Positions 7,977 to 17,575 of a stretch of DNA of 64,000 nt are shown piece after piece. The notes under the pieces are model-generated. The model was given only the letters and a program-made list of their open reading frames with translations, had not been told where the DNA came from and did no database searches. Source of the DNA: Pseudoalteromonas phenolica (lineage in GTDB: Bacteria > Pseudomonadota > Gammaproteobacteria > Enterobacterales > Alteromonadaceae); assembly GCF_005876835.1 (NCBI RefSeq), contig NZ_PPSW01000001.1:62001-126000 (forward strand), given 5' to 3'. Both the position numbers and the translations under genes were made by a program. Numbering within the stretch: the stretch's first letter is position 1; each line of letters opens with the position of its first letter.

Positions 7977-8155
7977 TGACTTTTCATATCTACCGTCACC
8001 GATATGAGCAATGTAGCAAGTAAAATAAGTTCGGCCGCCAACTCAGCAAAAAACAGGGGCGTGTTAATTTGAGTTCTTGGCCTACAATGTTAGCGTGTAT
8101 GCATCACGTATTCTGGGTCGAGAAACAAGATTGTGTATCGTGCTGTCGTCTTGTT
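7952..8155 (-). ncRNA. RyhB-like Fur-controlled small RNA, unit C
   Basis: About 204 nt are predicted on the minus strand, the first unit of the array in transcription order. The identical 43-base block lies at 7984-8026. The upstream hairpin pairs AACTCA with TGAGTT (plus coordinates 8070-8075 and 8040-8045), flanked by GGCC/GGCC, again with CGCCCCT in the loop. The seed-like ACATTGCTCA could pair with GAGCAATG-type start regions as RyhB does with sodB; the C-rich loop could contact Shine-Dalgarno sequences. Both are inferences. B and C are very alike along their length, which points to recent tandem duplication, with selection keeping the core and the fold. Confidence 0.78.
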
Positions 8156-8214
8156 GAGATTGATTATTAGTTAGAATTGTAAAGGTGTCAATACTTATTT
8201 GAAAATAATTCTCA
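8155..8214 (-). promoter_or_regulatory. Fur-controlled promoter of RNA unit C
   Basis: On minus: TTGACA (8186-8191), 17-base spacer, AATAAT (8163-8168), predicted start A at 8155. A Fur box TGAGAAT-T-ATTTTCA lies at 8200-8214, and a second, TAATAAT-C-AATCTCA, at 8155-8169 over the -10. Confidence 0.8.
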
Positions 8215-8332
8215 TTTAGTTTTGGGCGAAGTTGTAAGTACGTTTTACATACTGAGCTGTGTACTTTTCAGACTGAATCTCCTAACGTGTGGTTAACTGT
8301 TAAATAAAAATAAAAAATGAACAGGTGACACT

Positions 8333-9634
8333 ATGTTGAGTTCAATGGGTCTAGCACTTGCCCTTATTGCTTTAATTGTATTGACGCTTAGGGGTGTGAA
8401 TTTATTTATTTCTGCTCCTTTGTGTGCTGTGGTTGTGGCGTTATCGAGTGGCCTACCTTTATTCCAAATCAGTGATCAAGCAAGCTTTGTATCGGGTTAC
8501 ATGAGTGGTTTTGCAGGCTTTGTACAAGCTTGGTTTTTGATGTTCTTGCTGGGCTCTTTGTTTGGTAAGTTGATGGAAGACAGTGGCGCGGCAGATGCAG
8601 TTGCTCGCTATATTGTTAACAAGCTAGGTATGAAGTATGCGGTGTTGGCTGTTGTACTTGCTTGTGCTTTGCTCACGTATGGTGGCGTGAGTGTTTTCAT
8701 TGTGGCATTTTCGGTTTATCCCATGGCACTCAGTCTATTTAAAGATGCGAACTTGCCTCGTCGTTTTATTCCTGCGGCATTGGCGTTTGGCTCTGTCACC
8801 TTCACCATGACATCGGCAGGCTCCCCTGAAATTCAAAACTGGATCCCAATTAAATACCTAGGTACGTCACCTTATGCTGCATGGCAAGAGAGTTTGGTTA
8901 TTGCCATATTTATGGCGGGGCTCGGGTATGTATTACTGCAATTTATGATTAAACGTGCCATAGCAAATGGCGAGAAATTTGAGGCGCGAGATAATGACCC
9001 TGAAGCAACACGCAACAAGCTACCAAATCCTATTACGGGTGTGATCCCTTTGTTGGTCGTGCTGGCACTGTCTTTTACCTTACATGAAACACTGCAGCAA
9101 AATGCCTTAATTGTGGCTTTACTCGGTGGCGTGATCAGTCTATTTATTATCAACTTTAAATACTTTATTAATATTGAAGTTGCGGTGAATCAAGCAACAA
9201 CAGGCGCTTTAGTTGCAATAGGTAATACGGCAGCTGTTGTTGGCTTTGGCGCAGTGGCTAAGCTAACCCCTGCATTTCAAGATGCCGTTGTTATGATGAC
9301 GCAGATCCCCGGGCATGAACTGATAGGTGCTGCGATAGCGGTGAGTGTCATTGCCGGTTTAACCGGCTCTGCATCTGGTGGCCAAGCCATTGCTTTACCT
9401 TTGGTGGCGCCACATTATATGGACTTGGGTGTTGAGGCTGATGAATTGCACCGCGTAGTGGCTATAAGCTCAGGCGCCATTGATACTTTGCCACATAATG
9501 GTTATGTGGTGACAACCATACGTGCGATTTGTGGAGAAAAACATCAAGACGCCTATTGGCCTTTAGCTATGCTCACTGTGGTCGTGCCGTTAATTGGTTT
9601 GGCGTTGATCTTAGGGTTATTTATTGTTTTTTAA
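8333..9634 (+). CDS. GntP-family permease
   Basis: The 433-residue protein is almost entirely hydrophobic, with about 11-12 membrane segments. It matches the GntP (gluconate:H+ symporter) family: the TYGGVSVFIVAFSVYPMA segment near residue 120, the TSAGSPEIQN loop, and the C-terminal SGAIDTLPHNGYVVTTIRAI motif. The last of these is common in members annotated as D-beta-hydroxybutyrate or short hydroxy-acid permeases. It therefore probably imports a hydroxy acid by proton symport; the exact substrate is not decided. The ATG at 8333 follows CAGGTGACACT; a second ATG four codons later is possible. No catabolic gene is adjacent. The iron-RNA array lies upstream on the opposite strand, and I see no Fur box directed at this gene. 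Confidence 0.85.
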   Translation: MLSSMGLALALIALIVLTLRGVNLFISAPLCAVVVALSSGLPLFQISDQASFVSGYMSGFAGFVQAWFLMFLLGSLFGKLMEDSGAADAVARYIVNKLGMKYAVLAVVLACALLTYGGVSVFIVAFSVYPMALSLFKDANLPRRFIPAALAFGSVTFTMTSAGSPEIQNWIPIKYLGTSPYAAWQESLVIAIFMAGLGYVLLQFMIKRAIANGEKFEARDNDPEATRNKLPNPITGVIPLLVVLALSFTLHETLQQNALIVALLGGVISLFIINFKYFINIEVAVNQATTGALVAIGNTAAVVGFGAVAKLTPAFQDAVVMMTQIPGHELIGAAIAVSVIAGLTGSASGGQAIALPLVAPHYMDLGVEADELHRVVAISSGAIDTLPHNGYVVTTIRAICGEKHQDAYWPLAMLTVVVPLIGLALILGLFIVF

Positions 9635-9722
9635 CTTTGCTTACAATTTAAGGCTGTTAAAAGTGGTGTTTTTAAGCGCAAGATAACAGTTACAACCATG
9701 TTCAATCTAGAAGGATTACACA

Positions 9723-10511
9723 ATGCGATGTCATGAAATTGATTATGAAATAATCGGCGAGTCAATGCAGATGGTCGAAGTTGAATTAGACCCGCGAGAA
9801 ACCGTTATCGCGGAAGCTGGCGCAATGAACTATATGGAAAGTGGTATTGAGTTTGAAGCCAAAATGGGTGACGGCTCAGAGCCTGAACAGGGTTTCATGA
9901 GTAAGCTGTTCAGTGCAGGTAAGCGGATGATCAGTGGTGAGTCACTATTTATGACACACTTTACGAATAGTGGACATGGTAAAAAGCGCGTCGCATTTGC
10001 CGCGCCTTTCCCTGGTTCCATCATACCTTTGGATATGGCTGAGCTTGGCGGTTCTGTTTATCTTCAAAAAGACTCCTTTTTGTGTGCCGCTCTAGGCACC
10101 AAAGTCGACATTGCATTCCAACGCAAATTAGGCGCAGGCTTTTTTGGGGGCGAAGGCTTCATTCTTGAGCACTTGCAAGGTGATGGCATGGCCTTTGCGC
10201 ATGCAGGCGGTACGGTCATCAAAAAGCAACTCAATAATGACACATTGAAATTAGATACAGGCTGTGTGGTTGGTTTCAGTGAAGGTATTGAGTTTGATAT
10301 TGAGCGCGTTAGTGGTTTAAAAAGTATGTTTTTTGGTGGTGAAGGGCTATTTTTAGCGACTTTATCGGGCACAGGTACTGTGTGGATCCAGAGTTTACCT
10401 TTCTCAAGGTTGGCCGACAGAGTGATCCAACATGCACCAAGTCAAGGAGGCAGCCGTCAAGGTGAAGGCTCAGTACTTGGTTCTATTGGCGACATAATTG
10501 ATGGCGATTAA
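9723..10511 (+). CDS. AIM24 / TIGR00266 family protein
   Basis: The 262-residue soluble protein has the glycine-rich beta-prism pattern of the AIM24 family: [14 protein letters not shown] near the start, [11 protein letters not shown], then repeated FFGGEGF / [10 protein letters not shown] strands and a FSRLADR segment. The yeast relative is mitochondrial and affects respiratory-complex organisation. Bacterial members have no established activity and are often described as tryptophan-RNA-binding-attenuator-like folds. The gene has the ribosome site AGAAGGA and is followed by a good hairpin terminator. It lies 88 bases after the permease gene and may be co-transcribed with it. Confidence 0.85.
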   Translation: MRCHEIDYEIIGESMQMVEVELDPRETVIAEAGAMNYMESGIEFEAKMGDGSEPEQGFMSKLFSAGKRMISGESLFMTHFTNSGHGKKRVAFAAPFPGSIIPLDMAELGGSVYLQKDSFLCAALGTKVDIAFQRKLGAGFFGGEGFILEHLQGDGMAFAHAGGTVIKKQLNNDTLKLDTGCVVGFSEGIEFDIERVSGLKSMFFGGEGLFLATLSGTGTVWIQSLPFSRLADRVIQHAPSQGGSRQGEGSVLGSIGDIIDGD

Positions 10512-10543
10512 CCTCAGAAACCCTTTTATTTAAGCGCTGTTCG

Positions 10544-10585
10544 GCCTCATTCGATTTAAATGTATCGAGTGAGGCTTAATTCTTT
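10544..10585 (+). terminator. Terminator after the AIM24-family gene
   Basis: GCCTCATTCGAT (10544-10555) pairs with ATCGAGTGAGGC (10564-10575), with one G-T wobble and an eight-base loop, followed by a T-rich tail. Confidence 0.75.
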
Positions 10586-10657
10586 TCAAGAAAAATCACT
10601 TTTTAGCAAATTGTCTGCATTTTAGACGATATCTAGGATGATGTTCACCGAAAGAGG

Positions 10658-10666
10658 TGGTATACT
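10658..10666 (+). promoter_or_regulatory. Extended -10 promoter of EF-G 2
   Basis: TGG-TATACT followed by a GC-rich discriminator (cccgccg). That combination is typical of growth-rate and ppGpp-controlled translation genes. No good -35 is visible. Confidence 0.6.
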
Positions 10667-10704
10667 CCCGCCGAATAATTTTCTACTTTAAATAGAGTAA
10701 AACA

Positions 10705-12792
10705 ATGGCAGATTTATCGAAATACAGAAACATTGGTATTTTCGCGCACGTTGATGCGGGTAAAACTACCACCACTGAGCGTATCCTAAAGCTTACTGGT
10801 AAAATTCACAAAACTGGTGAGGTTCACGACGGTGAGTCAACTACTGACTTCATGGAACAGGAAGCTGAGCGTGGTATTACAATCCAGTCAGCAGCTGTAA
10901 CTTGTGAGTGGAAAGGCCACCGTTTAAACGTTATCGATACTCCTGGACACGTTGACTTCACAGTTGAAGTATACCGTTCACTTAAAGTACTTGATGGCGG
11001 TATCGGTGTATTCTGTGGTTCTGGTGGTGTTGAGCCACAGTCAGAAACTAACTGGCGTTATGCGAACGAATCAGAAGTTGCACGTTGTATCTTCGTAAAC
11101 AAACTAGACCGTATGGGTGCTGACTTCTACCGCGTAGTTGGTCAGGTTGAGAAAGTACTTGGTGCTAACCCACTAGTTATGACTCTTCCAATCGGTATCG
11201 AAGACCAGTTCACTGGTGTTGTAGATGTACTTACTAAAAAAGCATACATCTGGGACGAGACAGGCCTTCCTGAAAACTACGAAATCACTGACGTTCCAGC
11301 TGACATGGTAGACAAAGTTGAAGAATACCATGAGATGCTAGTTGAGTCTGCAGTTGAGCAAGACGACGACCTAATGGAAGCGTACATGGAAGGTGAAGAG
11401 CCTTCACTAGAGCAAATCAAAGCTTGTATCCGTAAAGGTACACGTGACCTTGCTTTCTTCCCAACTTTCTGTGGTTCTGCATTCAAAAACAAAGGTATGC
11501 AGCTAGTACTAGACGCAGTTGTTGACTACTTACCGTCTCCAACTGAAGTTGATCCACAGCCTCTAACTGACAAAGACACAGGTGAACCTACTGGTGAAGT
11601 AGCAACTGTTTCTGCAGAAGAGCCACTAAAAGCGCTTGCGTTCAAAATCATGGACGACCGTTTCGGTGCACTTACGTTCATCCGTATCTACTCTGGTCGC
11701 ATGAAGAAGGGTGACACTATCCTTAACTCTGCAACTGGTAAAACTGAGCGTATCGGCCGTATGGTTGAGATGCAAGCAGACGAGCGTAACGAACTGACTG
11801 AAGCACAAGCGGGTGACATCATCGCGGTTGTTGGTATGAAGAACGTTCAAACTGGTCACACGCTATGTGATCCTAAGCACGAATGTACACTTGAAGCGAT
11901 GATCTTCCCTGATCCAGTAATTTCTATCGCTGTTGCACCGAAAGATAAAGGTGGTAACGAGAAGATGGGTATCGCGATCGGTAAGATGGTTGCAGAAGAT
12001 CCGTCATTCCAGGTTGAGACTGACGAAGATTCAGGTGAAACTATCCTTAAAGGTATGGGTGAATTACACCTAGACATCAAGGTAGACATCCTTAAGCGTA
12101 CTTACGGCGTTGAGCTAGTTGTTGGTCAGCCTCAGGTTGCTTACCGTGAAACTATCACTACAGAGATTGAAGACAGCTACACGCACAAGAAGCAGTCTGG
12201 TGGTTCTGGTCAATTCGGTAAGATCGATTACCGCATCAAGCCAGGCGAAGTTGGTTCAGGCTTCAAGTTCTCTTCATCAGTTGTTGGTGGTAACGTTCCT
12301 AAGGAATTCTGGCCTGCAGTTGAGAAAGGCTTCGCATCAATGATGCAAGAAGGTGTTCTAGCTGGCTTCCCTGTATTAGACGTTGAAGTTGAACTATTCG
12401 ACGGTGGTTTCCACGCAGTTGACTCATCAGCAATCGCGTTCGAAATCGCAGCAAAAGGCGCATTCCGTCAGTCTATCCCTAAAGCGGGTGCACAACTTCT
12501 TGAACCAATCATGAAAGTTGACGTATTCACGCCAGATGACAACGTAGGTGACGTAATCGGTGACCTTAACCGTCGTCGTGGTATGATCAAAGACCAAGAA
12601 GCTGGCGCAATGGGCGTTCGTATCAAGGGTGAAGTACCTCTATCTGAAATGTTCGGATACATTGGTCACCTACGTACTATCACGTCTGGTCGTGGTCAGT
12701 TCTCAATGGAATTCGCTCACTATGCACCATGTCCGCAAAACGTTGCTGACACTGTAATCGCAGCTGAGAAAGAGAAAAAAGCAGCTAAGTAA
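10705..12792 (+). CDS. fusA: Elongation factor G, second paralog type (EF-G 2)
   Basis: The 695-residue GTPase carries P-loop [12 protein letters not shown] (residues about 14-25), switch motif [17 protein letters not shown] and NKLDRMGAD, then EF-G domains II-V, including the domain IV loop around SGGSGQFGK. It resembles the EF-G 2 proteins of Vibrio and other marine gammaproteobacteria rather than the EF-G encoded in the rpsL-rpsG-fusA-tuf operon; none of those partners is here. EF-G drives tRNA-mRNA translocation, and paralogs can specialise in ribosome recycling or stress. Codon use is strongly biased (GGT, CGT, AAC, CTA/CTT) compared with neighbouring genes, indicating high expression. 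A stable terminator follows. Confidence 0.95.
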   Translation: MADLSKYRNIGIFAHVDAGKTTTTERILKLTGKIHKTGEVHDGESTTDFMEQEAERGITIQSAAVTCEWKGHRLNVIDTPGHVDFTVEVYRSLKVLDGGIGVFCGSGGVEPQSETNWRYANESEVARCIFVNKLDRMGADFYRVVGQVEKVLGANPLVMTLPIGIEDQFTGVVDVLTKKAYIWDETGLPENYEITDVPADMVDKVEEYHEMLVESAVEQDDDLMEAYMEGEEPSLEQIKACIRKGTRDLAFFPTFCGSAFKNKGMQLVLDAVVDYLPSPTEVDPQPLTDKDTGEPTGEVATVSAEEPLKALAFKIMDDRFGALTFIRIYSGRMKKGDTILNSATGKTERIGRMVEMQADERNELTEAQAGDIIAVVGMKNVQTGHTLCDPKHECTLEAMIFPDPVISIAVAPKDKGGNEKMGIAIGKMVAEDPSFQVETDEDSGETILKGMGELHLDIKVDILKRTYGVELVVGQPQVAYRETITTEIEDSYTHKKQSGGSGQFGKIDYRIKPGEVGSGFKFSSSVVGGNVPKEFWPAVEKGFASMMQEGVLAGFPVLDVEVELFDGGFHAVDSSAIAFEIAAKGAFRQSIPKAGAQLLEPIMKVDVFTPDDNVGDVIGDLNRRRGMIKDQEAGAMGVRIKGEVPLSEMFGYIGHLRTITSGRGQFSMEFAHYAPCPQNVADTVIAAEKEKKAAK

Positions 12793-12814
12793 TTAGCCCT
12801 TTTTATCTGATTTT

Positions 12815-12845
12815 AAAAACCGCTTGTTTTACAAGCGGTTTTTTT
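12815..12845 (+). terminator. Terminator after EF-G 2
   Basis: AAAAACCGCTTGT-tt-ACAAGCGGTTTTTTT: a long perfect stem ending in seven T. Confidence 0.92.
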
Positions 12846-12980
12846 ATGCCCGCAATATCTCATTCTATTTTCGTATAAAACATAGTTGAAAAAGGGACAC
12901 TGGCTAAGTATTATGCCGATTCTTCAAATAGTGTAACTATTTTAGTACCAGCTTTGTGATACGTATAATGGAGTCGTGTT

Positions 12981-13373
12981 GTGCACACTGTGGATTTAAA
13001 TTCGAATAAAATATTGCTTCTAATTAGCTTCTCGTTAGGTCTTTTTTGTTTATTGCTCGTCAATTTTGAGCTAGTGACATTACAACCACTTAAGTGGTTG
13101 GGTTTAGTTTTGGTGTCATGTAGTGTTATTGTGGCAACGCTTCAGCAAAAAAATAAGCTGTTTGTGCACATTGATAAAGCGGGTATCAGTTATGGTATTG
13201 GCTTTACAGTGAGATATATTCACCAAGAGTCTATTGAGTCAATTTCATCTCACACAAGTTTATTTGGAGATGTGCTGACGGTAAGAACTCGAGATAAAAG
13301 CGTGGTCCGTTTTTACGCTTGGCAGGTCAGTGAGGCTGATTTGTCAAAAGCAGAGCGTTTACTGGCTTTATAG
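12981..13373 (+). CDS. Small membrane protein, PH-like C-terminal part
   Basis: The 130-residue protein starts at GTG, seven bases after ATGGAG. Residues 9-30 (ILLLISFSLGLFCLLLV) and about 36-52 form two membrane helices. The cytoplasmic remainder is a beta-rich domain with the pattern of bacterial PH-like/DUF domains (KAGISYGIGFTVRYIHQESIESISSH, then LTVRTRDKSVVRFYAW). No family is certain. It stands alone between the EF-G terminator and a bidirectional terminator shared with the nuclease gene. Confidence 0.55.
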   Translation: MHTVDLNSNKILLLISFSLGLFCLLLVNFELVTLQPLKWLGLVLVSCSVIVATLQQKNKLFVHIDKAGISYGIGFTVRYIHQESIESISSHTSLFGDVLTVRTRDKSVVRFYAWQVSEADLSKAERLLAL

Positions 13374-13380
13374 TTTTTAT

Positions 13381-13408
13381 AAAAAATGCGCCCTAAGGCG
13401 CATTTTTT
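13381..13408. terminator. Bidirectional terminator between convergent genes
   Basis: AAAAAATGCGCC-ctaa-GGCGCATTTTTT ends the 12981 gene on plus and the exeM-like gene on minus. Confidence 0.9.
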
Positions 13409-13425
13409 TATGTTGTTAATACAGA

Positions 13426-16410
13426 CTACTTACGGCGACGACGTAAGAAAGCGAACGGTGTCGCAAGCAAGCTTAACCAGGCTAAGCTACCGCTGTCGTC
13501 TTCATCAATATCAAGGACATTAACCGTCACTTCAACTGCTTCTGATTGGTTACCAGCAGCATCTTCAGCTTGTACTGTGAATGTGATTGAACTATTCGTT
13601 TCAAAATCAAGCTCACCCGCGACCATTAATTTACCTTGTTCGTCGATCTTCACAAGCTCTGTGCCTTCAATCATCAGCTTCGTTACCGCAGTGTTATCAC
13701 TGAACTCTAACATACCAATCTCTGAGTCCATCTCGGCGTTTTCTTCGATTTGGAAAGTTTGATTAGCAGCAATTACTGGGCTGGTATCATCAATATCAAG
13801 GATGTTCAGCGTCACCTCAACCTTGTCAGATACATTACCCGCTGAGTCTTCTGCTTGTACTGTGAATGTGATTACGCTATTCGCTTCGTAATCTAGTTCA
13901 CCTGCAACCATTAACTTACCTTGCTCGTTGATCTTTACAAGCTCAGTACCTTCAATCATAAACTTAGTAACTGGTGATAAGTCAGCATCGGCATCAGTAA
14001 ATACTAATGTGCCAATTTCCTTATCCATTTCAGCATTTTCTTCGATTTGGAAAGTTTGACCAGTAGTAATGACAGGGCGAGCATCAACTGTCTTGATTTC
14101 GATAACAACCGGGTCGTGATCTGATGAGCGGTATGCATGATCAGCATAGTAACTTGCTAGCTGAGTGTCAGACTTATACTCAGTGTTATAGTCAAATACC
14201 GCTGGCTCATCCGCATTAATGTGCCAATCAGTTGCGTCTGTTACTTTCTTCAGAAGGCTAGCAGATGCTACAGCATGGTCTAGGCTACCTAGGCGGCCAG
14301 AGAAAGTATAAGAGTATCCGAAGTTATCGCCGTCAACGTGGTTCATTACATTTGCTAGGCCTTTGTCTGCAAATGCTTTAATAGGATCTTCCATCGCATA
14401 CGCATTCATGTCACCAACAAGAATGATATCTGCATCTTCATTGCCTGTTGGATAAGTCATTAGCCAATCAGCGAACTTATTAGCCCCTTCAGTACGAATT
14501 GCATTCCAGCAGCCTTGGCCATCGCCTAAGTCAGCATTATCGCCTTCAGCGCTACGGCAGCTGCCTTTAGATTTTAAGTGTGCGACTGCAACAGTGAACT
14601 CTTCGTTCGTATCCAGTTTTCTGAAGCTCTGTGCAATTGGTGGACGGTTGCTATAATCAAATGGTGCGTCAGTTGTAAAGCTTGCCGTGCCAGCCTCTTC
14701 AACAACGTCTTTACGATAAATGATCGCTGTTGTGATGTCGTCTGTACCAATCTTTTCTGCATTGAAATTAACGAACGCATAGTCACTGTCAGATTCTGCA
14801 TTAATTGCCGCAACCAAATCGTCAATTGCACTCAGTTCACCAAACCCATCGTTCTCGACTTCCATTAAACCGATAACATCAGCGTTTAATGCTGTGATAG
14901 CAGAAACAAGTTTAGCTTGTTGGCGCTGTAATTCTTCTTCGTTATCTGCACCACGAGGGGTAGGGAAGCCAGCGCCTTCACCATCACCATTGAAGTAGTT
15001 TAATACGTTGAAGCTGGCAATACGAAGATCACCTTCACCCTTTAACTCAGGTGCTTCAGTACGCTCATTGCTGCTTACAAACTCAAGATCAACTGTTGGG
15101 TGAATACGATACTTGTTGAAGCTATAACCAACAACACCGGTTACGCTATTTACTGTGTCACCTAAGCGTAAGCTGTTGTAAGCACTTAAGCCGTTCTGCG
15201 GGTATTTAGGATCAAGGTTTTGTTTTGTAGAGCCATCATCTAGAAGGATTTCTTTTAATTTATTTTGTGCTTCTACCGCATTAGCTGCATCGCCAGGAAG
15301 TGCAACTTGCGTACCTTGATAAAGACGCTCTGTACCAAGCGCAACTTCGCCATAGCGGCCTAAACCGTATGTGTTATTTACATAAAGCTGCTGGTCAATG
15401 GTAACTAGCATACCTTCAAAGGCTTCTAAATCATCTAACGCGGCTACTGGTAGCGTAAGCGCTGCTGCTGAGATATCAGCTGTATCACAGCTCTCTGCAC
15501 GAGTTACATTGCCAATCTGCGTCGCACTGTAATACTCTTGCACAGTACCTTCTAAGCGCACAATGTCACCAACTTTTACATCTAACTCTGAGTAGTAAAC
15601 AAAAATACCTTCAGAGGTCTTTGCATCTGTATCAACATCTTTTTCTAATGATTGAACAAAGAAGCCTTTTAATTGGTCGTCAGTTTGTAGGTCAGCAGTT
15701 ACGACCGCTTCAATAATAACCACTTGGTCTTTAAGTGGGCTTTCGTCAGCATCACCTTGAATCGCATTAATCGTAGTATATGCGTCGTTACATACAAGCG
15801 GCTTAATAGGCTCTGGTGTATCACCACCGTCACCACCATCAGTAGCGCCATGGGCACCTATACCAGAGAAATCATTTTGGTCGAATTGCTCCCACTGTTC
15901 ACTTGGGTTGAAAGCAGACGTCGCATCTGTTCGGCCTGAAGTGATGCTTGCTTTACGGCGTAGGGTTTTGTTGGCTGTTGTTACACCGCCCTCATCCCAC
16001 GCTGAACCAGGATCAACACCCAACTGACCAAAACTATCAACAATTGAACCGTCTTTAGTAAGTACTAATGCATCATCACCGTTGAAAAAAGTAATGGTTG
16101 ATTCTGTATTGGCTTTTGCTTTTAATTCATCAACCGCACTGCTATTTACAATAACGTAGGTTGCGTTTGCTGCGAGTGTGCCGGTTAAAGCTAAGGTGTT
16201 ATTAGGTGACGCTAGATCACCGTTACCATTTGAATAAAGAGAGATGCTGTAGCCATCTAGTGAGAGTTCAGCACCAGAGGTGTTGTATAACTCTACAGCT
16301 TTATTGCTTGAACTGCCTTCTACATATTCAGAGATAATAATATTTGCTTGCGCAGGAGCTGTTGCGGCAGCCACTAATAGAGCAAGGGGTTTTAAGCTTG
16401 TTTTAATCAT
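13426..16410 (-). CDS. exeM: ExeM/NucH-type secreted nuclease with cadherin-like repeats
   Basis: The 994-residue exported protein begins with a signal peptide (cleavage near AQA-NI). Next comes a lamin-tail-like domain (ISEYVEGSSSNKAVELYN, residues 25-150). An OB-fold region follows (about 205-440), then an endonuclease/exonuclease/phosphatase domain (about 455-780) with IASFNVLNYF, GLMEVEN, VGDMNAY and SSDHDPVV, the last His-Asp pair catalytic. Two cadherin-like repeats of about 90 residues follow, each with FQIEENAEMD and GKLMVAGELD. The C terminus (SGSLAWLSLLATPF then RRRRK) is a GlyGly-CTERM-like sorting tail, which implies type II secretion and rhombosortase processing. Shewanella ExeM degrades extracellular DNA in biofilms; I infer the same here. 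The ribosome site is GGGAA. Confidence 0.9.
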   Translation of the reverse strand: MIKTSLKPLALLVAAATAPAQANIIISEYVEGSSSNKAVELYNTSGAELSLDGYSISLYSNGNGDLASPNNTLALTGTLAANATYVIVNSSAVDELKAKANTESTITFFNGDDALVLTKDGSIVDSFGQLGVDPGSAWDEGGVTTANKTLRRKASITSGRTDATSAFNPSEQWEQFDQNDFSGIGAHGATDGGDGGDTPEPIKPLVCNDAYTTINAIQGDADESPLKDQVVIIEAVVTADLQTDDQLKGFFVQSLEKDVDTDAKTSEGIFVYYSELDVKVGDIVRLEGTVQEYYSATQIGNVTRAESCDTADISAAALTLPVAALDDLEAFEGMLVTIDQQLYVNNTYGLGRYGEVALGTERLYQGTQVALPGDAANAVEAQNKLKEILLDDGSTKQNLDPKYPQNGLSAYNSLRLGDTVNSVTGVVGYSFNKYRIHPTVDLEFVSSNERTEAPELKGEGDLRIASFNVLNYFNGDGEGAGFPTPRGADNEEELQRQQAKLVSAITALNADVIGLMEVENDGFGELSAIDDLVAAINAESDSDYAFVNFNAEKIGTDDITTAIIYRKDVVEEAGTASFTTDAPFDYSNRPPIAQSFRKLDTNEEFTVAVAHLKSKGSCRSAEGDNADLGDGQGCWNAIRTEGANKFADWLMTYPTGNEDADIILVGDMNAYAMEDPIKAFADKGLANVMNHVDGDNFGYSYTFSGRLGSLDHAVASASLLKKVTDATDWHINADEPAVFDYNTEYKSDTQLASYYADHAYRSSDHDPVVIEIKTVDARPVITTGQTFQIEENAEMDKEIGTLVFTDADADLSPVTKFMIEGTELVKINEQGKLMVAGELDYEANSVITFTVQAEDSAGNVSDKVEVTLNILDIDDTSPVIAANQTFQIEENAEMDSEIGMLEFSDNTAVTKLMIEGTELVKIDEQGKLMVAGELDFETNSSITFTVQAEDAAGNQSEAVEVTVNVLDIDEDDSGSLAWLSLLATPFAFLRRRRK

Positions 16411-16510
16411 TTTGTTCCCGTGTATATTTTGATTATTAGCTAAATGGGGACATTAGCCTACGCGGGATATGTTACATAAAAATGACAAAATGTTAATCTT
16501 TGAGGTAAAT

Positions 16511-16545
16511 AAAGAGCGAAAACTCTATGCTTTCACTCTTTATTA
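16511..16545 (-). terminator. Probable terminator after hemB
   Basis: AAAGAGCGAAA (16511-16521) pairs with TTTCACTCTTT (16531-16541) with one mismatch. It lies 11 bases past the hemB stop on the minus strand and ends in a T-rich run. Confidence 0.5.
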
Positions 16546-16555
16546 ATTGTGGTTT

Positions 16556-17575
<1,020 letters not shown>

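Noticed and set aside
7766..8041. A 91-codon open frame on the minus strand across the RNA array
   Set aside because: It begins in RNA unit C, runs through the unit C terminator and promoter B into unit B, and has no ribosome site. Conservation of the units is at the RNA level (compensatory stem changes), so it is taken as chance.
7168..8214. Could the three repeats be a CRISPR array or a mobile element?
   Set aside because: The period is about 300 bases with promoters and terminators inside each unit. There are no short direct repeats with spacers, no terminal inverted repeats and no cas or transposase gene.
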